From: an uncultured Treponema sp.
GTDB taxonomy: Bacteria; Spirochaetota; Spirochaetia; Treponematales; Treponemataceae
DNA length: 64,000 nt
Assembly: GCA_910584475.1 (NCBI GenBank)
Contig: CAJUBD010000011.1
Location: 1 to 64,000 of the forward strand
Direction: 5' to 3'
Shown: in pieces, positions 1 to 9,987 of the stretch
How the letters are laid out: each line of letters opens with the position of its first letter
Position numbering within the stretch: the stretch's first letter is position 1
The notes under the pieces: generated by a model
Database searches by the model: none
Seen by the model: the letters and a program-made list of their open reading frames with translations, nothing else
What the model was told of the DNA's origin: nothing
Translations under genes and position numbers: made by a program

Positions 1-36
1 TTATACACCTTATTAGCTTTCCTGTTTTAGTCCAAG

Positions 37-2002
37 TTGCGGTTAGGCATTACAAGGTTTATGACAGAGGCAAGTCTGCAAAAAACCGAACAGGCTCAAA
101 ATGAAGTTGATGATGAAAACAATAATGAAATTACAGAGGAAAAAGAAAAATATACAAAAGACTTTGCGGATAATTTGATAAAAAAAATTGTTGATTTAAA
201 AAGTGCTGATGATTTTTATAATGCTTTTTATAGTTTGTTCAAATGTGAATATTATGGTAGTATAGATGAAGAAAACATAGATGAAATTTGTAAAAGATAC
301 CTACCGTCTTTTCTATAATATGAAAGAGTTGTCAAGAAAAACTGTATGCAAATTGTTGACAGCGCAGAAAAAGAAATTCATTGAATCTGGAACTTTTAAA
401 GAGGGAAACATTCTAGATGAATTTGATTCATTGGAAAAACTTTTTCAGCGCATAAATCACCTTTCATTTTCTCATATTAGTTACTATGATTTGAAATTGG
501 ACTATGCGGATTACAATATATTAAAATATTGCTTCTTATATGTTCCGGATTCTGTAATCAAGGAGTTAAAGGAGCAAGAAAAAACTATATGTGCGGTAGA
601 CATTGAGAAAGATAAAAAAAGGTCATATTATGAATCCGAACTTATAATAGCGTCATTTTTAAAGGAAATTTATTATTTGAAGGATAGTGGGCTTTTGGAA
701 ACATTTATAAAAACTGCTAATTCAGCATATTGCAAATTTTTTTTCGCAAATGCGATTCAAAATAGTAATTTTGAGAAACCTTTTAACGAATTATGTGAAA
801 ACTTGAAATCACTGGATTTGTCTTTGGAAGAAGAAATTTTGCTTTTGACTGATTTGCATAGGCGAAAATCAATAAAGCCACATTGTAAACCTTCGGTTGA
901 CAACGAATATCTTTCAGGCATCGAGGATTATGTTGTAAAAAAATGCAAGGATAACAAAAATCTACTTCTTAAATTTTTGTTTAGGGTATCCATCTAGCGT
1001 TCAAGTTTTAATTTCAACGCTGTAGGATCATTTTTAGAAAAATCAAATGATAATGATATTAAAATTGCTTATGAACAGTTGCTTCTTTTATATGTTTTAA
1101 AAAAATGTCCATATAATAAATTGTATAATTTGCTTGTGTCAAAAAATGTTGCCTTAACAAATGAAAATATGAGTCTGATTGAAGAAAATCAGATGTTTGA
1201 TTCCGACTTTGAACATAGAAGATCAATCGTTGATGTTGGTGAGTTCGTGAATTATATGCCATATCTTGCTCACATACTTGTTTCTCGATATTTTATGTCA
1301 CATAAGGAATTGATAAATAATATAATCTATAAATTTCAAATTCGTAAAAATATAATTTTTGAAATCGGTTATATAAGTGAAATTGATTTTGATTATTTTT
1401 TGCTGAATATAATAATGCTTGCTATATATGAAATGCAAGGTGATACTTCAGATGTGTCAAAAGAAATAAAGAAAATAGAATGGTACATTCCTTTTATGCT
1501 TAATGCATGTTCCGATGACTATTATGGCTTGGGTATAAATCTTTTGGATTTGTACCTTTCGTTTCTTGATGGTGATGATGAGCGCAGAAAATTTCTTCAG
1601 AAAATAGGCGATAGAAGACTTATGGCTTTTATAAGTGCAAAAATCACGAATAAATTTTGTGACGATGAGAACTTGTATGTTGATGTTATAGAAAATGATG
1701 ATTTTGCCAGGCTTGATGCTCCAAAGAAAACAATATATCTGCTCAACATATTTGCAGACATAATTCTTTATACAAGTGAAGAAAAAAAGGAAATAATTGA
1801 GAGTCCCTTAGAATGTATAAAAGAGAAATTGCTTACAATAGATAATCCAGAAATTAAGGATTTGGTTTCAAAAGGTATTGTTTGTTATAAAAATTCAACT
1901 GTAGAAAATAAAATGCAATTTATTGAGGCAATAAAACAGGTATGCTGGCAATATTCATTGGAATCTGTTGAAAACGAATTGAGGATAGAGTCCAATGAGT
2001 AG
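37..2002 (+). pseudogene. Decayed all-helical protein of unknown family
   Basis: I do not recognise the family. Three open segments join into one protein of about 650 residues: the first frame runs to the stop at 316-318, the reading then moves by one frame near 281-318, and an in-frame TAG at 995-997 interrupts it before it resumes (reading past the TAG gives RSSFNFNAVGSF). The true start is unclear: ATG 61 is a candidate, and a TTG at 37 is also in frame. The product would be predicted helical, with an acidic Lys/Glu-rich N-terminus, no signal peptide and no obvious membrane segment. The next gene overlaps it by ATGA, so the two formed an operon. Base composition is far AT-richer than the chromosome from 5.3 kb on, a sign of transfer. 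Two independent lesions make a sequencing error less likely but do not exclude it. Confidence 0.6.
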
Positions 2003-3123
2003 TATTCATGAATTTATAAATAATCAAGTTAATAATCTGCCACAGGATTTTCTTTGTTCTGAAATAAAAGAGATATGCATAAAGCTTAATGATATTTTAA
2101 ATAATCCACAAGGAAGTGATTATGTTTTGCACTTAAAAAACAAAAAAGAAGATATAAAAAAATTGATATGTGAGTTGTTTTGTCTTATTAGACCGAATTT
2201 ATATCTTTCCTTAAGAAGGCATTTTTGAACAATTAGGACACGATCAAGAAAATTGCTTGTTGATAGATAAAAAAAACTATAGGGATCATTATTATCATTC
2301 AATATAATGTTTTCTATTGGGTATTTCATTATATGATTTTTTTCAAAATATAGTATCAAAGGATTGTGGGAAAACAAAAAATCCTGCAAATAATCTCGCT
2401 CAAATATTCAGAATCTGTTTTTATCATGACTTGGGCTACATATATAGTTTGGATTTAAAGGGAAAAAATTGCAAGTTAAATCATACTCTAAAAAATTGTT
2501 TTTCTGATTTGAATGTGGAAGACATTAAAACTATAAAAAGATACTTTTGTTTGAAAGATGGCTTTAATGATGAAGATTTGGAAGATGTTTTAAGAAATCA
2601 AAAGGCTGAAGAACTGTGGAGTCAGGATTTTATTTTGCAAGAGAGAAATAACTTATTGAGTATGTGCGATATACGGGGATTCAATAGTATTAAGAATCAT
2701 GCTATTGGAAGTGCCATTTTGTTGGAACGTTTTATAAATATAAAAAAATTACTCTTTATGCCTAAAGTAGACGAAAAGCAAATGTTGGTAGTCACTTCTA
2801 AAGATGAATATGCAGAGGAATATGAAAATTTTCGAGATGTCCTTCAAGCAATTGCAATGCACAATTTTAATATGGTTCATACAATAGATTTTAATAATTA
2901 CTTTTGGGCTTGTTTTTTGATGATTGTTGATGAATTGCAAAATTATGGACGACCGTATCAAGACAAAACAAAAAATGTTTCATTGATATTGCCAATGGAT
3001 GTTGATTTGGATATTTTGGATGGAAAAATAACTTACAAGGAAGAGGGGAATGTATATAACGACAGAATTGTAAAAAAATTGGAAGGGAAGATGGAGCAAG
3101 ATTTGTTGAGAGGAATTTTTTAA
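1995..3123 (+). pseudogene. Decayed HD-domain (phosphohydrolase-like) protein
   Basis: The first open segment starts at the ATG overlapping the upstream stop and ends at 2226-2228. Shifting one frame near 2212-2220 continues the protein as GIFEQLGHDQENC and RDHYYHSI. That frame meets a TAA at 2305-2307 (one C-to-T change from CAA) and then stays open to the end. The C-terminal part has HD-superfamily-like spacing: CFYHDLGY, then NHAIGSAILLERF, AIAMHNF and DELQNYGRP, i.e. successive His/Asp positions. HD proteins are usually metal-dependent phosphohydrolases or nucleotidases; the substrate here is unknown. Together with the preceding gene it forms a broken two-gene operon next to a defence-like pair. 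Calling it HD rests on motif reading only. Confidence 0.55.
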
Positions 3124-3212
3124 TTCGTATTACAGCCGAATCTTATTTCGACCTTTACTTTATTACAAATTTATTTTATTGCCAAAATTCGTGATTTTAT
3201 CACAAAAACCTA

Positions 3213-3241
3213 TTGTAAAATTTAAAATATGTCGATATAAT
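3213..3241 (+). promoter_or_regulatory. Sigma70-type promoter of the AAA15/HEPN pair
   Basis: TTGTAA at 3213-3218, a 17-bp spacer, and TATAAT at 3236-3241. An AAGGA ribosome-binding site at 3258-3262 lies 6 nt before ATG 3269, which supports that start over in-frame upstream codons. The pair thus has its own promoter, independent of the broken genes before it. Confidence 0.6.
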
Positions 3242-3268
3242 ATACAAACTGTTTTTCAAGGATTGTGT

Positions 3269-4510
3269 ATGTTATTGCAATTTTCTTTCAAAAATCACCG
3301 TTCAATAAATGATGAAGTGACATTTTCCACGCTTGCGACTTCGGACACGGAGCATTCAGAAAAGCTCATTAAATTCGGCGATGACAAATTCGTCAGGGTG
3401 GCGGAAATTTACGGAGCGAACGGTTCCGGCAAGACATCAGTTTTAAACGCATTGGGTCAAATGCAACTAATTGTCATTAACTGTTTCAATAGTCAGCCGG
3501 GCGACGGCATCAGGCGCTTTCCTCACAAATTGGCGATTTCAGAGCAGACGGAGTTCACTTGCATATTTGAAAAAAACAGCATCAAATACTCGTATCAATT
3601 TTCATACGATGAAAACGGAATTCAACATGAGACGTTGTTTTATTGGCCGAACGGCAGGGTCGCGACAATTTTTGAACGAGATGGACTTTCTTTTGAATAT
3701 AACGCAAAATATCAAAAATACACCGAAAACACAAAGAGTTATTTAAAGCCGAACCGACTTCTTCTTTCCGTAGCCGCCAACATAACGGATATTCAAGAAA
3801 TAACGGATGCGTTTTTATTTTTCAAGGAGGACCTTGTTGTTTTTCCTGGCGAGCCGAATAATTGGCTTGAGTATTCTGCGAACAAACTTCAGGCAGATGA
3901 AAACCTAAAGAATGATTTCTTGGATATAATGCGTCAATCTGGTTCTGATATTTGCGATATTGCGTCAAAGGTTGAAACTCGACTTCCAAGCGAAAATGAA
4001 TTGAAAGGACTTCCAGAACCATTAATGAAAGTTTTTTCAACAACGAAGATGAATCACATTGATATAAAATTGGCTTATAAAGATTTTGTTCTCAATTTAA
4101 ATGAGGAGTCGGCGGGTGTTCGGCGACTTTTTTCCTTTATATGTCCTGTATTGGATATTTTGAACACAGGCAAGGTTTTTATTTGCGACGAAATAGAAAC
4201 GAGTCTCCATCCATCTGTTGTGGCGGCTTTTGTTGACAGATTCCAGAAAAATACCATGTCAAACGCGCAAATTATTTTCACGACTCATGATACGGATTTA
4301 TTGGATTTAAAACAAATCCGAAGAGACCAAATATGGTTTACAGAAATCAATCCAAATGGAAGGCAGACCGATTTATATTCTTTAAGTGAAATTAAGAATG
4401 TTCGCAAGGATGAAAATATAAAAAAAGGTTATATAATGGGAAAATATGGCGCGATTCCGATGCCGAATGAAAACATTCAAAGAATTTGTGAGGAAGAAGA
4501 TGCCAAATAA
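3269..4510 (+). CDS. AAA15-family ATPase (COG1106-like, abortive-infection type)
   Basis: Predicted cytoplasmic ATPase of 413 residues of the ABC/SMC-like AAA15 group, often found in phage-defence operons. The N-terminus has the typical F-x-N-H-R-S strand. Walker A is GANGSGKT at residues 49-56. Walker B is VFICDEIETSLHP, and the switch histidine lies in IFTTHDTDLLD. The ESAGVRRL segment before Walker B fits the signature region. The start is set by the AAGGA site. The stop overlaps the next gene by 11 bp, so the two are translationally coupled. The usual partner of this ATPase group is an RloB-type Toprim protein; here it is a HEPN-like protein. Role as sensor or switch for that effector is inference. 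Confidence 0.8.
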   Translation: MLLQFSFKNHRSINDEVTFSTLATSDTEHSEKLIKFGDDKFVRVAEIYGANGSGKTSVLNALGQMQLIVINCFNSQPGDGIRRFPHKLAISEQTEFTCIFEKNSIKYSYQFSYDENGIQHETLFYWPNGRVATIFERDGLSFEYNAKYQKYTENTKSYLKPNRLLLSVAANITDIQEITDAFLFFKEDLVVFPGEPNNWLEYSANKLQADENLKNDFLDIMRQSGSDICDIASKVETRLPSENELKGLPEPLMKVFSTTKMNHIDIKLAYKDFVLNLNEESAGVRRLFSFICPVLDILNTGKVFICDEIETSLHPSVVAAFVDRFQKNTMSNAQIIFTTHDTDLLDLKQIRRDQIWFTEINPNGRQTDLYSLSEIKNVRKDENIKKGYIMGKYGAIPMPNENIQRICEEEDAK

Positions 4511-5141
4511 TGCTCCTGACTTAAAACCGCGAAAGGTTGAAACGAAAGAAAAGAAGATTAAGAAAATTCAATATAGCCTTGGTAAAATTCAAGAAGACTT
4601 TGACAAAAATATTGCGAATATAGAATCAAAATTCGAGATTGCCGATTCATTAAAGGCAGGAAAAATGACTTCTGCGGAAGACATTTGGAGAACGCAAATT
4701 GTATTTTTAGATAGTGTCCTTGACTTTTATGTTCATGAAATCACAAAGTTCGGTATTACAAAAATTTTGTATGATGAATGGGAAGAAACAAGAGAATTCG
4801 CAAATTTTAGGATTTCCATGCGCTTTGTTAAAAAATTGGTGCAAAGTCCGGAAAACATAAATTTATTTCTTGGGGAATTGGAAAAGGCGACCCAGCGCAA
4901 CTGCTTTATGCATTATGAGCATCTTTCAAGGCAGTTGGAATTGCTTGGTGTTGCAGTAGATTTGTCGTCTTATGAGCGGGATATTAACAAACTGTATAAA
5001 CGTAGAAACGAAATCGCTCATCAAGCCGACATCACGAACGGAAAAAAGAACCTAATAAAAGAAGAAGATGTTAAATCTTTCATTTCCGTAGTAAAATCGG
5101 TTCAGAAGCAAATACAACAGACAATCGTTAATAAAGGCTGA
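4500..5141 (+). CDS. HEPN-domain protein (RiboL-PSP-HEPN-like), probable RNase effector
   Basis: 213 residues when started at the ATG that overlaps the ATPase stop. The first 60 residues are charged and probably coiled. Then comes a helical domain with LDSVLDFYVHEITKFG (residues 70-85) and YKRRNEIAHQAD, giving the HEPN motif R169-x4-H174. HEPN RNases use such an R-x4-6-H pair; many act in abortive infection or as toxins. No transmembrane segment is seen. It is fused by overlap to an AAA15 ATPase, so the two probably act together, with the ATPase controlling the nuclease. The HEPN call is from the motif and flanking pattern; nuclease activity and phage defence are inferred. Confidence 0.65.
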   Translation: MPNNAPDLKPRKVETKEKKIKKIQYSLGKIQEDFDKNIANIESKFEIADSLKAGKMTSAEDIWRTQIVFLDSVLDFYVHEITKFGITKILYDEWEETREFANFRISMRFVKKLVQSPENINLFLGELEKATQRNCFMHYEHLSRQLELLGVAVDLSSYERDINKLYKRRNEIAHQADITNGKKNLIKEEDVKSFISVVKSVQKQIQQTIVNKG

Positions 5142-5262
5142 TTCTTTGTAATATATTCAATTGTGCCGGGGAATTGCCTTAAAAAAATATAGGAAATAAG
5201 GGTATAAGAAAATTGTGAAAATGTTTCCCCATCCCATCCTCCCCAGCACAAAAAAATTGCCC

Positions 5263-5291
5263 TTGACAATCGCCCGAAACTGTAATAACAT
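5263..5291 (+). promoter_or_regulatory. Promoter upstream of the TIGR03546 gene
   Basis: TTGACA at 5263-5268 and TAACAT at 5286-5291 with a 17-bp spacer. An AGGA site precedes ATG 5327, so this transcript has an ordinary leader. Confidence 0.45.
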
Positions 5292-5326
5292 TAAATTCAA
5301 ATCTTAAGAATCAGGAAAAAAGAAAA

Positions 5327-5848
5327 ATGTTCAATTGGATTTCCAATTTGTTCAAAAGTTTGAACGCCAACACGAACCCTGCCGAAATCGCGCACGCGCT
5401 TTCTTTGGGCGTTTTGCTGGGGCTTATGCCGAAGACGAACGCGCTTTGGTATATGATTTTCGTTTTCTTTTGCTTCGTGCGAATCAACAAGGCCACTTAC
5501 GCGCTCGTGCTTTTGGTCGTGAGTTATTTCGCGTGGATGCTCGACCCGACGTTCGCTTCGGTGGGATATTCGGTTTTGACTTACGCGCCGTTTGAAAATG
5601 TTTTCGCTCGTCTCATAGACATTCCGTTCGTCGGCTTTACGAAATTCAACAACACTGTCGTAATGGGGTCTTTGGTGGTAGGGCTTGCGGCTTACATTCC
5701 GTTTTTTCTCATAGGATTTTTCTTCGTGAAATTCTGGCGAAAGCATGTCGCGCCTACATTCATCAAGTCGCCTCTGCACAAGGCGGTGCAAAAACTTCCG
5801 CTTTTGGGAAAACTTTTCGAGGCGGCGGAAGACAAGTTTTTGAAATGA
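5327..5848 (+). CDS. TIGR03546-family inner-membrane protein
   Basis: A 173-residue protein with at least three hydrophobic segments: residues 25-50 (after a NPAEIAHALSLGVLLG start), 50-75, and 125-145. The N-terminal Ala/Gly-rich helix and the short cytoplasmic tail match family TIGR03546, which is known to be encoded next to TIGR03545 in a small set of outer-membrane-bearing bacteria, spirochaetes among them. The next gene is that partner. Function is unknown; the pairing and topology suggest a cell-envelope role. A structured four-hairpin element separates it from the partner. Confidence 0.75.
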   Translation: MFNWISNLFKSLNANTNPAEIAHALSLGVLLGLMPKTNALWYMIFVFFCFVRINKATYALVLLVVSYFAWMLDPTFASVGYSVLTYAPFENVFARLIDIPFVGFTKFNNTVVMGSLVVGLAAYIPFFLIGFFFVKFWRKHVAPTFIKSPLHKAVQKLPLLGKLFEAAEDKFLK

Positions 5849-5860
5849 TTTCTGGAGTTA

Positions 5861-6025
5861 TGATAAAAATGCCGCTAAAATGTCGCGGATTTTTATCATT
5901 GCAAGTTTGTAGTTCGCGTTGCGACTTGCCAAACTTGCCTATTGATTTGTGCGCGTTGCAACAAGTTGCTTGATGCGCACGCTAAAAAGCCATTCGAGAA
6001 ATTGAAATTTCACCAATGGCTTTTT
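5861..6025 (+). repeat. Four-hairpin interspersed element, copy A
   Basis: Four hairpins in a row. H1 5861-5898 pairs TGATAAAAAT-CCGC with GCGG-ATTTTTATCA. H2 5901-5938 pairs GCAAGTTTG with CAAACTTGC. H3 5949-5980 pairs GTGCGC with GCGCAC around GCAACAAGTTGC. H4 5984-6025 pairs AAAAAGCCATT with AATGGCTTTTT around GAAATTGAAATTTC. It lies 12 bp after the upstream stop, and its last arm abuts the GGGAG ribosome-binding site of the next gene. The same architecture recurs near 35.4, 39.3, 52.0 and, inverted, 47.3 kb. H1 could act as a terminator for the upstream gene. Confidence 0.8.
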
Positions 6026-6038
6026 ATGGGAGATTGTC

Positions 6039-8483
6039 ATGAGCGAAAAAGATGAAAAGAAAAATGATGTTCCTGCGAAGGCGTTGTCCGATAAGAATGC
6101 GAAAACTGCAGTCGATGAGAAAGCGAAAAATTCTGAGTCTACTCGAATCGCGGTGAAAAAAGATTCCGCTTTGGTCGAAAAGAAAAAGAAAAAAAAGCGC
6201 GAGGCGAAAAAGTTTCCCGCGAAAAAATTGCCGGGACTTTTGAAGAAAAATTTTAAAAAGGAAAAAATCGAAAAGAAACTCTACAAGAAAATTTATGTTT
6301 CAAGCGACAGGGATTTGGTGCGCTCGCTTTTCGAGGAAAATCCGAAAAAGCCTGGCTACCTTTATATTCCCCGCGAAAAGATGATTGAAAAGCTCGACTT
6401 CAAGCGGCTCAAGCTTATCGCGAATGACGTGAAAAAGCAAAAAGGCTCGTTCAAGCTCGTTCCGTTTCTCGCGGTCGTGATTTTGATTGTCGCGGCGTAT
6501 TTGGCGGTGATTACTTTCAAAAATCCGCTCTTGAAGAAAGGACTCACTTTCGCGATGCAAAAGGCGTTCGGTGCGCGCACCGACATCGGAAGCGTGAACG
6601 TGGAATTTATGAACGCCACGATTACGATAAGAAATTTGCAGCAGGCGAATAAAAAGTCTCCGATGAAAAATCTTTTCCAAATTGACAAGACCGAAATCAG
6701 CTTCAATTTGACCGAAGCCTTGCGCGGAAAATTCGACGCCCGCAATATAGAAGTTTCGGGGCTTGCCCTCGACACGGATCGCACTTATTCCGGGGCTTTG
6801 CCAAAGGAGGCGAAAAAGGAAAAAAAGCCTAATCCGCAAGTGGAGGCGATGATCGCCGAAATAAACCAGCGAAAGGATGACGCTATAAATGCCGCGCGCA
6901 CTTCCATAGAAAACGCTTTCGCCGAATACAATCCCGTCAACATGATTGCGAATGTTCAAGAGAATTTAAAGTCGCCCGGCGTGGCGAAGGACACTCAGGC
7001 GCAGGTGGAAGAAGCCATCGCGAGGTGGCAGGCAAAGCCCGCAGAGCTAAAATCGCAGGTTGACGGGATTTCTGCAAGTACGAACGCATTCGTGAGCCAA
7101 ATTGATTCTCTCACTAAAACTGATTTTTCGAAAATGAAAGATCCGAAGGAAATCCAAAATTTTGGCACGCAGATAAAATCCGCAATCAATCAGGTGAACG
7201 ACTTGATGAGCCAAAGCAAGTCGATGACGAATACGGTAAAAGGCGTCGTAAATGACGTGCAGGCGGATGCCATGCGCGTGAAGGCGATTTCTGAAAATGT
7301 GACTGACGCCTTGAAAAGCGACACCGCATTGGTAAAGACGCAGCTCGACAAGATCACTTCGTTCAATTTGGACACTGGCACGAAGATTTTGAGCAACGCC
7401 GTGGATTCCGCGATGTACGCGATGATTGGCAGCTATTATCCTTATGTCGTGCAGGGCGTGAACTACGCGATGGAGCTAAAGGCGAAGACATCAAGCGCGT
7501 CAAAGGAAGAGCAGAAAAAAGCCGCGGAGGAAAAGCCTCGGCACGAGCGTTTTTCAGGAAAGAACATTTATTGGAAGAGAGATCGCGTTCCTACTTTCTT
7601 GATAGAGAACATTAAGTTCAGCGGATTGGGAGTCGCCGTAAAGGGCACGGAAATTTCAAGCGATATGGACAAGCGCGGCGCACCCGCCACGGTGAACGGC
7701 TCGTACAAGCAGGGCGACACTCGTACGCACAGGGGAAAAGTGCTTGTGGACGCGCGGACGAAAACTTCGAACCATCTTGTCGGCTTGGAATATTCCGGCG
7801 ACAATTATCCGTTCGGCTTTTCCACGCCGTATTTGAACCTTGCGTCGAACACGACATTGAGCGCGAGCGGCACGGTTGACAGAAGCGGCGCGGTTCTTAT
7901 AAATGCGCAATTCGACATGGCGCGTCTTGCCCTTACCGCCGATGAATTCGAGCCTGCCATCGCGTACAGGTTTTACACCGCCGCTTTGGAAGCCATCGAC
8001 TCTCTCGTGCTTGGCGCGCAAATCGGGCTTGACGCGAATCGCAGGCTTGTCTTGAAAATTTCTTCAGATTTGGATCAACGCTTCAATACGATTTTGCGCA
8101 AAATCGTGAACAATGAATTGAAAATCCTGATTTCCGAAGCGCAAGTTCAGCTTACGAAAATCTTGAATGAGCAGTGCGGCGATGTTATGGAAAAGATTTC
8201 GGAATTCGTAAACATCGAAAACGGAATCAACGCGGAAAGCGTGAACATGGACAAAATAAACGCGCTCCTTGAGTCGAAAAAGAATGAACTTGAGACGAAG
8301 TTGAGGGAGCAGGCAGAGGCCGCGATTGGCGAGGCGAAGGAAAAGGCGACTTCCGCTGCGAAGGATGCCATCGGAGATGCGCTCAAGAACGCGAACATTC
8401 CGACGGTTCCGTCGAAGGGAAATGAAAAATCTGGCGGCAATACTTCCGCCGGAAACTTGCTGAAAGGGTTGCTGAAAAAATAA
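6039..8483 (+). CDS. TIGR03545-family large envelope protein
   Basis: An 814-residue protein with a Lys-rich, low-complexity cytoplasmic N-terminus (about residues 1-135), one membrane anchor near 143-162 (FLAVVILIVAAYLAVITF), and a long extracytoplasmic part. That part starts with an AsmA-like pattern (NATITIRNLQ, ISFNLTEALRGKFDARN) and continues through coiled-coil stretches around 270-440 and 700-790. It matches family TIGR03545, the fixed partner of TIGR03546 encoded just upstream. Role is unknown; AsmA-like strands would fit lipid or outer-membrane homeostasis, but that is inference. The TolC-type gene follows at once. Confidence 0.75.
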   Translation: MSEKDEKKNDVPAKALSDKNAKTAVDEKAKNSESTRIAVKKDSALVEKKKKKKREAKKFPAKKLPGLLKKNFKKEKIEKKLYKKIYVSSDRDLVRSLFEENPKKPGYLYIPREKMIEKLDFKRLKLIANDVKKQKGSFKLVPFLAVVILIVAAYLAVITFKNPLLKKGLTFAMQKAFGARTDIGSVNVEFMNATITIRNLQQANKKSPMKNLFQIDKTEISFNLTEALRGKFDARNIEVSGLALDTDRTYSGALPKEAKKEKKPNPQVEAMIAEINQRKDDAINAARTSIENAFAEYNPVNMIANVQENLKSPGVAKDTQAQVEEAIARWQAKPAELKSQVDGISASTNAFVSQIDSLTKTDFSKMKDPKEIQNFGTQIKSAINQVNDLMSQSKSMTNTVKGVVNDVQADAMRVKAISENVTDALKSDTALVKTQLDKITSFNLDTGTKILSNAVDSAMYAMIGSYYPYVVQGVNYAMELKAKTSSASKEEQKKAAEEKPRHERFSGKNIYWKRDRVPTFLIENIKFSGLGVAVKGTEISSDMDKRGAPATVNGSYKQGDTRTHRGKVLVDARTKTSNHLVGLEYSGDNYPFGFSTPYLNLASNTTLSASGTVDRSGAVLINAQFDMARLALTADEFEPAIAYRFYTAALEAIDSLVLGAQIGLDANRRLVLKISSDLDQRFNTILRKIVNNELKILISEAQVQLTKILNEQCGDVMEKISEFVNIENGINAESVNMDKINALLESKKNELETKLREQAEAAIGEAKEKATSAAKDAIGDALKNANIPTVPSKGNEKSGGNTSAGNLLKGLLKK

Positions 8484-8544
8484 AATGGAGGCTGCCACTG
8501 GTTTAGCATTTGTTACTGTTTTGAAAAGAAATTGTTTTCTCCGT

Positions 8545-9987
8545 ATGAAACGTGTCTGCGTTTTTTTGGTTTTTGTCGCGTTTTTTGATTTGCACGCGCA
8601 AGAATCGCTGGAAAAACTTTTGCTCGGTTATTTTCAAAACAGTCTCACATTGCAGGAACTTTCGGGAAAAGTTGACAAGGCTATTTTAAATTCAAAGTCC
8701 ACTTCGATTTCAAACGGAATGAACATTTCACTTTCTACGGGTTCGATAGCCTTCAGCTTCGGAAATGGCGGAAGTTTCAATTTTACGCCGAACGCCTCGC
8801 TTGGAATTCCCGCCTGGCAGAATTTGCGTTTTACCGCGTCGTCAAATGTTTCCGCTCGAAACGGCGAAAGCGAAATCAAAAACACTTCGCTCGGAGTGAG
8901 CGTGGACGTTTATTCTAGCGCGCGCGAAGAGCGCGAAATCGCATTGCTGAAATCCGAGCGCGCTTTGCTCGAGGCGCGGCGCGACTTGCAAAACGGCTTC
9001 GTAAATATGGAAAGCGAATTTTACACGAAGCTGAAAAATCTTTTTGAAATCGCTTCGAAAATAATTACGGCGCAAAAATCGCTTTACGAGCACGCGTTGG
9101 AATTCGACGAACTGCGCGTGCAAGGCTACAGCGCGACTTCTTCAAAATATCGGCTCAAGCAAATGGAAGTGGCAGGCGACGAGCACGACGTGGAAATTTA
9201 TCGCCACGAACTTGAGCGCGAGACGAAAATCTTCGCGCAGGAATGCGGAATAAAATACGACTTTTCAGACGCGATGGAATTTCTTCCGACGAAAATTCCT
9301 GAAGTCGCCGCTGTGGACGTTTTGGATTTTGACGCGGAAAATTTCGCGGAAACAGAAAGCGCGATTTGGACGAACAAAATCAATTCCAAAACTCGCGCGG
9401 CGGACAAGGCGTTTTCGTTGAGCGTGAACGCGGGCTACACTTTTGCGAACACCGTGAATTCCTTTATGACGAACGCGATGGAATACGGCGACACGATTGA
9501 CATCGGCTCGTCATTGGCTTGGCAAAAGACCGGATTGCAGGCGAGCGCGGGCGTTTCGTTTCCGACGAATTCCGCGAACTTCAATCCGCTTTACCGCCTG
9601 AGTTTTTCTTTTATGCCGAATCAATTTCGCTTGGCGGCCGTCCAGAAAAAAATCGAAAAGGTCGACGAGCAACTGGAACTGGTCGCAATCGAGGCGGCGC
9701 GGAAAAATTACGAGACTGCTTTGGTCGCGCAGCAAAGTTCGCTTGAAGAATTGCAGTGGGCGGCGCGGACGAACGGCGAAAGTTTTGAAACTTATTCGCG
9801 CCTTGAAAGCGACACGGCTTCTTGGTATCGGCGCGGCATCATCACCGAAAGCGAATATCGAAGCGCGCAAGTGAACAAGGAAAATTACAGGATAAAAATC
9901 TTGATCAACGCGCTCGACTTGATTATCTACAATAATAAAACTGCGACGCTTTTTACGAGGGATGAAGAATTGAGAATTGAGAATTGA
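8545..9987 (+). CDS. TolC-like outer-membrane efflux protein
   Basis: 480 residues from the ATG that gives a clean signal peptide (MKRVCVFLVFVAFFDLHAQE). An in-frame ATG at 8485, next to the preceding stop, would put 20 extra residues before it. The body alternates amphipathic strands (LGVSVDVYSSAREE) with long coiled helices (residues 125-240 and 375-460), the pattern of TolC/OEP trimers that span outer membrane and periplasm. The adaptor, ATPase and permease of a MacAB-type pump follow, so it is the likely exit duct. The C-terminus (ELRIEN) is encoded inside an AATTGAG heptamer repeat, so unit-number changes would alter the tail. Confidence 0.75.
   Translation: MKRVCVFLVFVAFFDLHAQESLEKLLLGYFQNSLTLQELSGKVDKAILNSKSTSISNGMNISLSTGSIAFSFGNGGSFNFTPNASLGIPAWQNLRFTASSNVSARNGESEIKNTSLGVSVDVYSSAREEREIALLKSERALLEARRDLQNGFVNMESEFYTKLKNLFEIASKIITAQKSLYEHALEFDELRVQGYSATSSKYRLKQMEVAGDEHDVEIYRHELERETKIFAQECGIKYDFSDAMEFLPTKIPEVAAVDVLDFDAENFAETESAIWTNKINSKTRAADKAFSLSVNAGYTFANTVNSFMTNAMEYGDTIDIGSSLAWQKTGLQASAGVSFPTNSANFNPLYRLSFSFMPNQFRLAAVQKKIEKVDEQLELVAIEAARKNYETALVAQQSSLEELQWAARTNGESFETYSRLESDTASWYRRGIITESEYRSAQVNKENYRIKILINALDLIIYNNKTATLFTRDEELRIEN

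Noticed and set aside
3..104. Open frame at the left edge ending VRHYKVYDRGKSAKNRTGSK
   Set aside because: It could be the end of a gene entering the window, but it overlaps the start of the helical-protein remnant, is short, and matches nothing I recognise.
5861..5898. H1 of element A as an ordinary terminator only
   Set aside because: It can work as a terminator, but the same hairpin is always followed by three more in fixed order, so the larger element explains it better.
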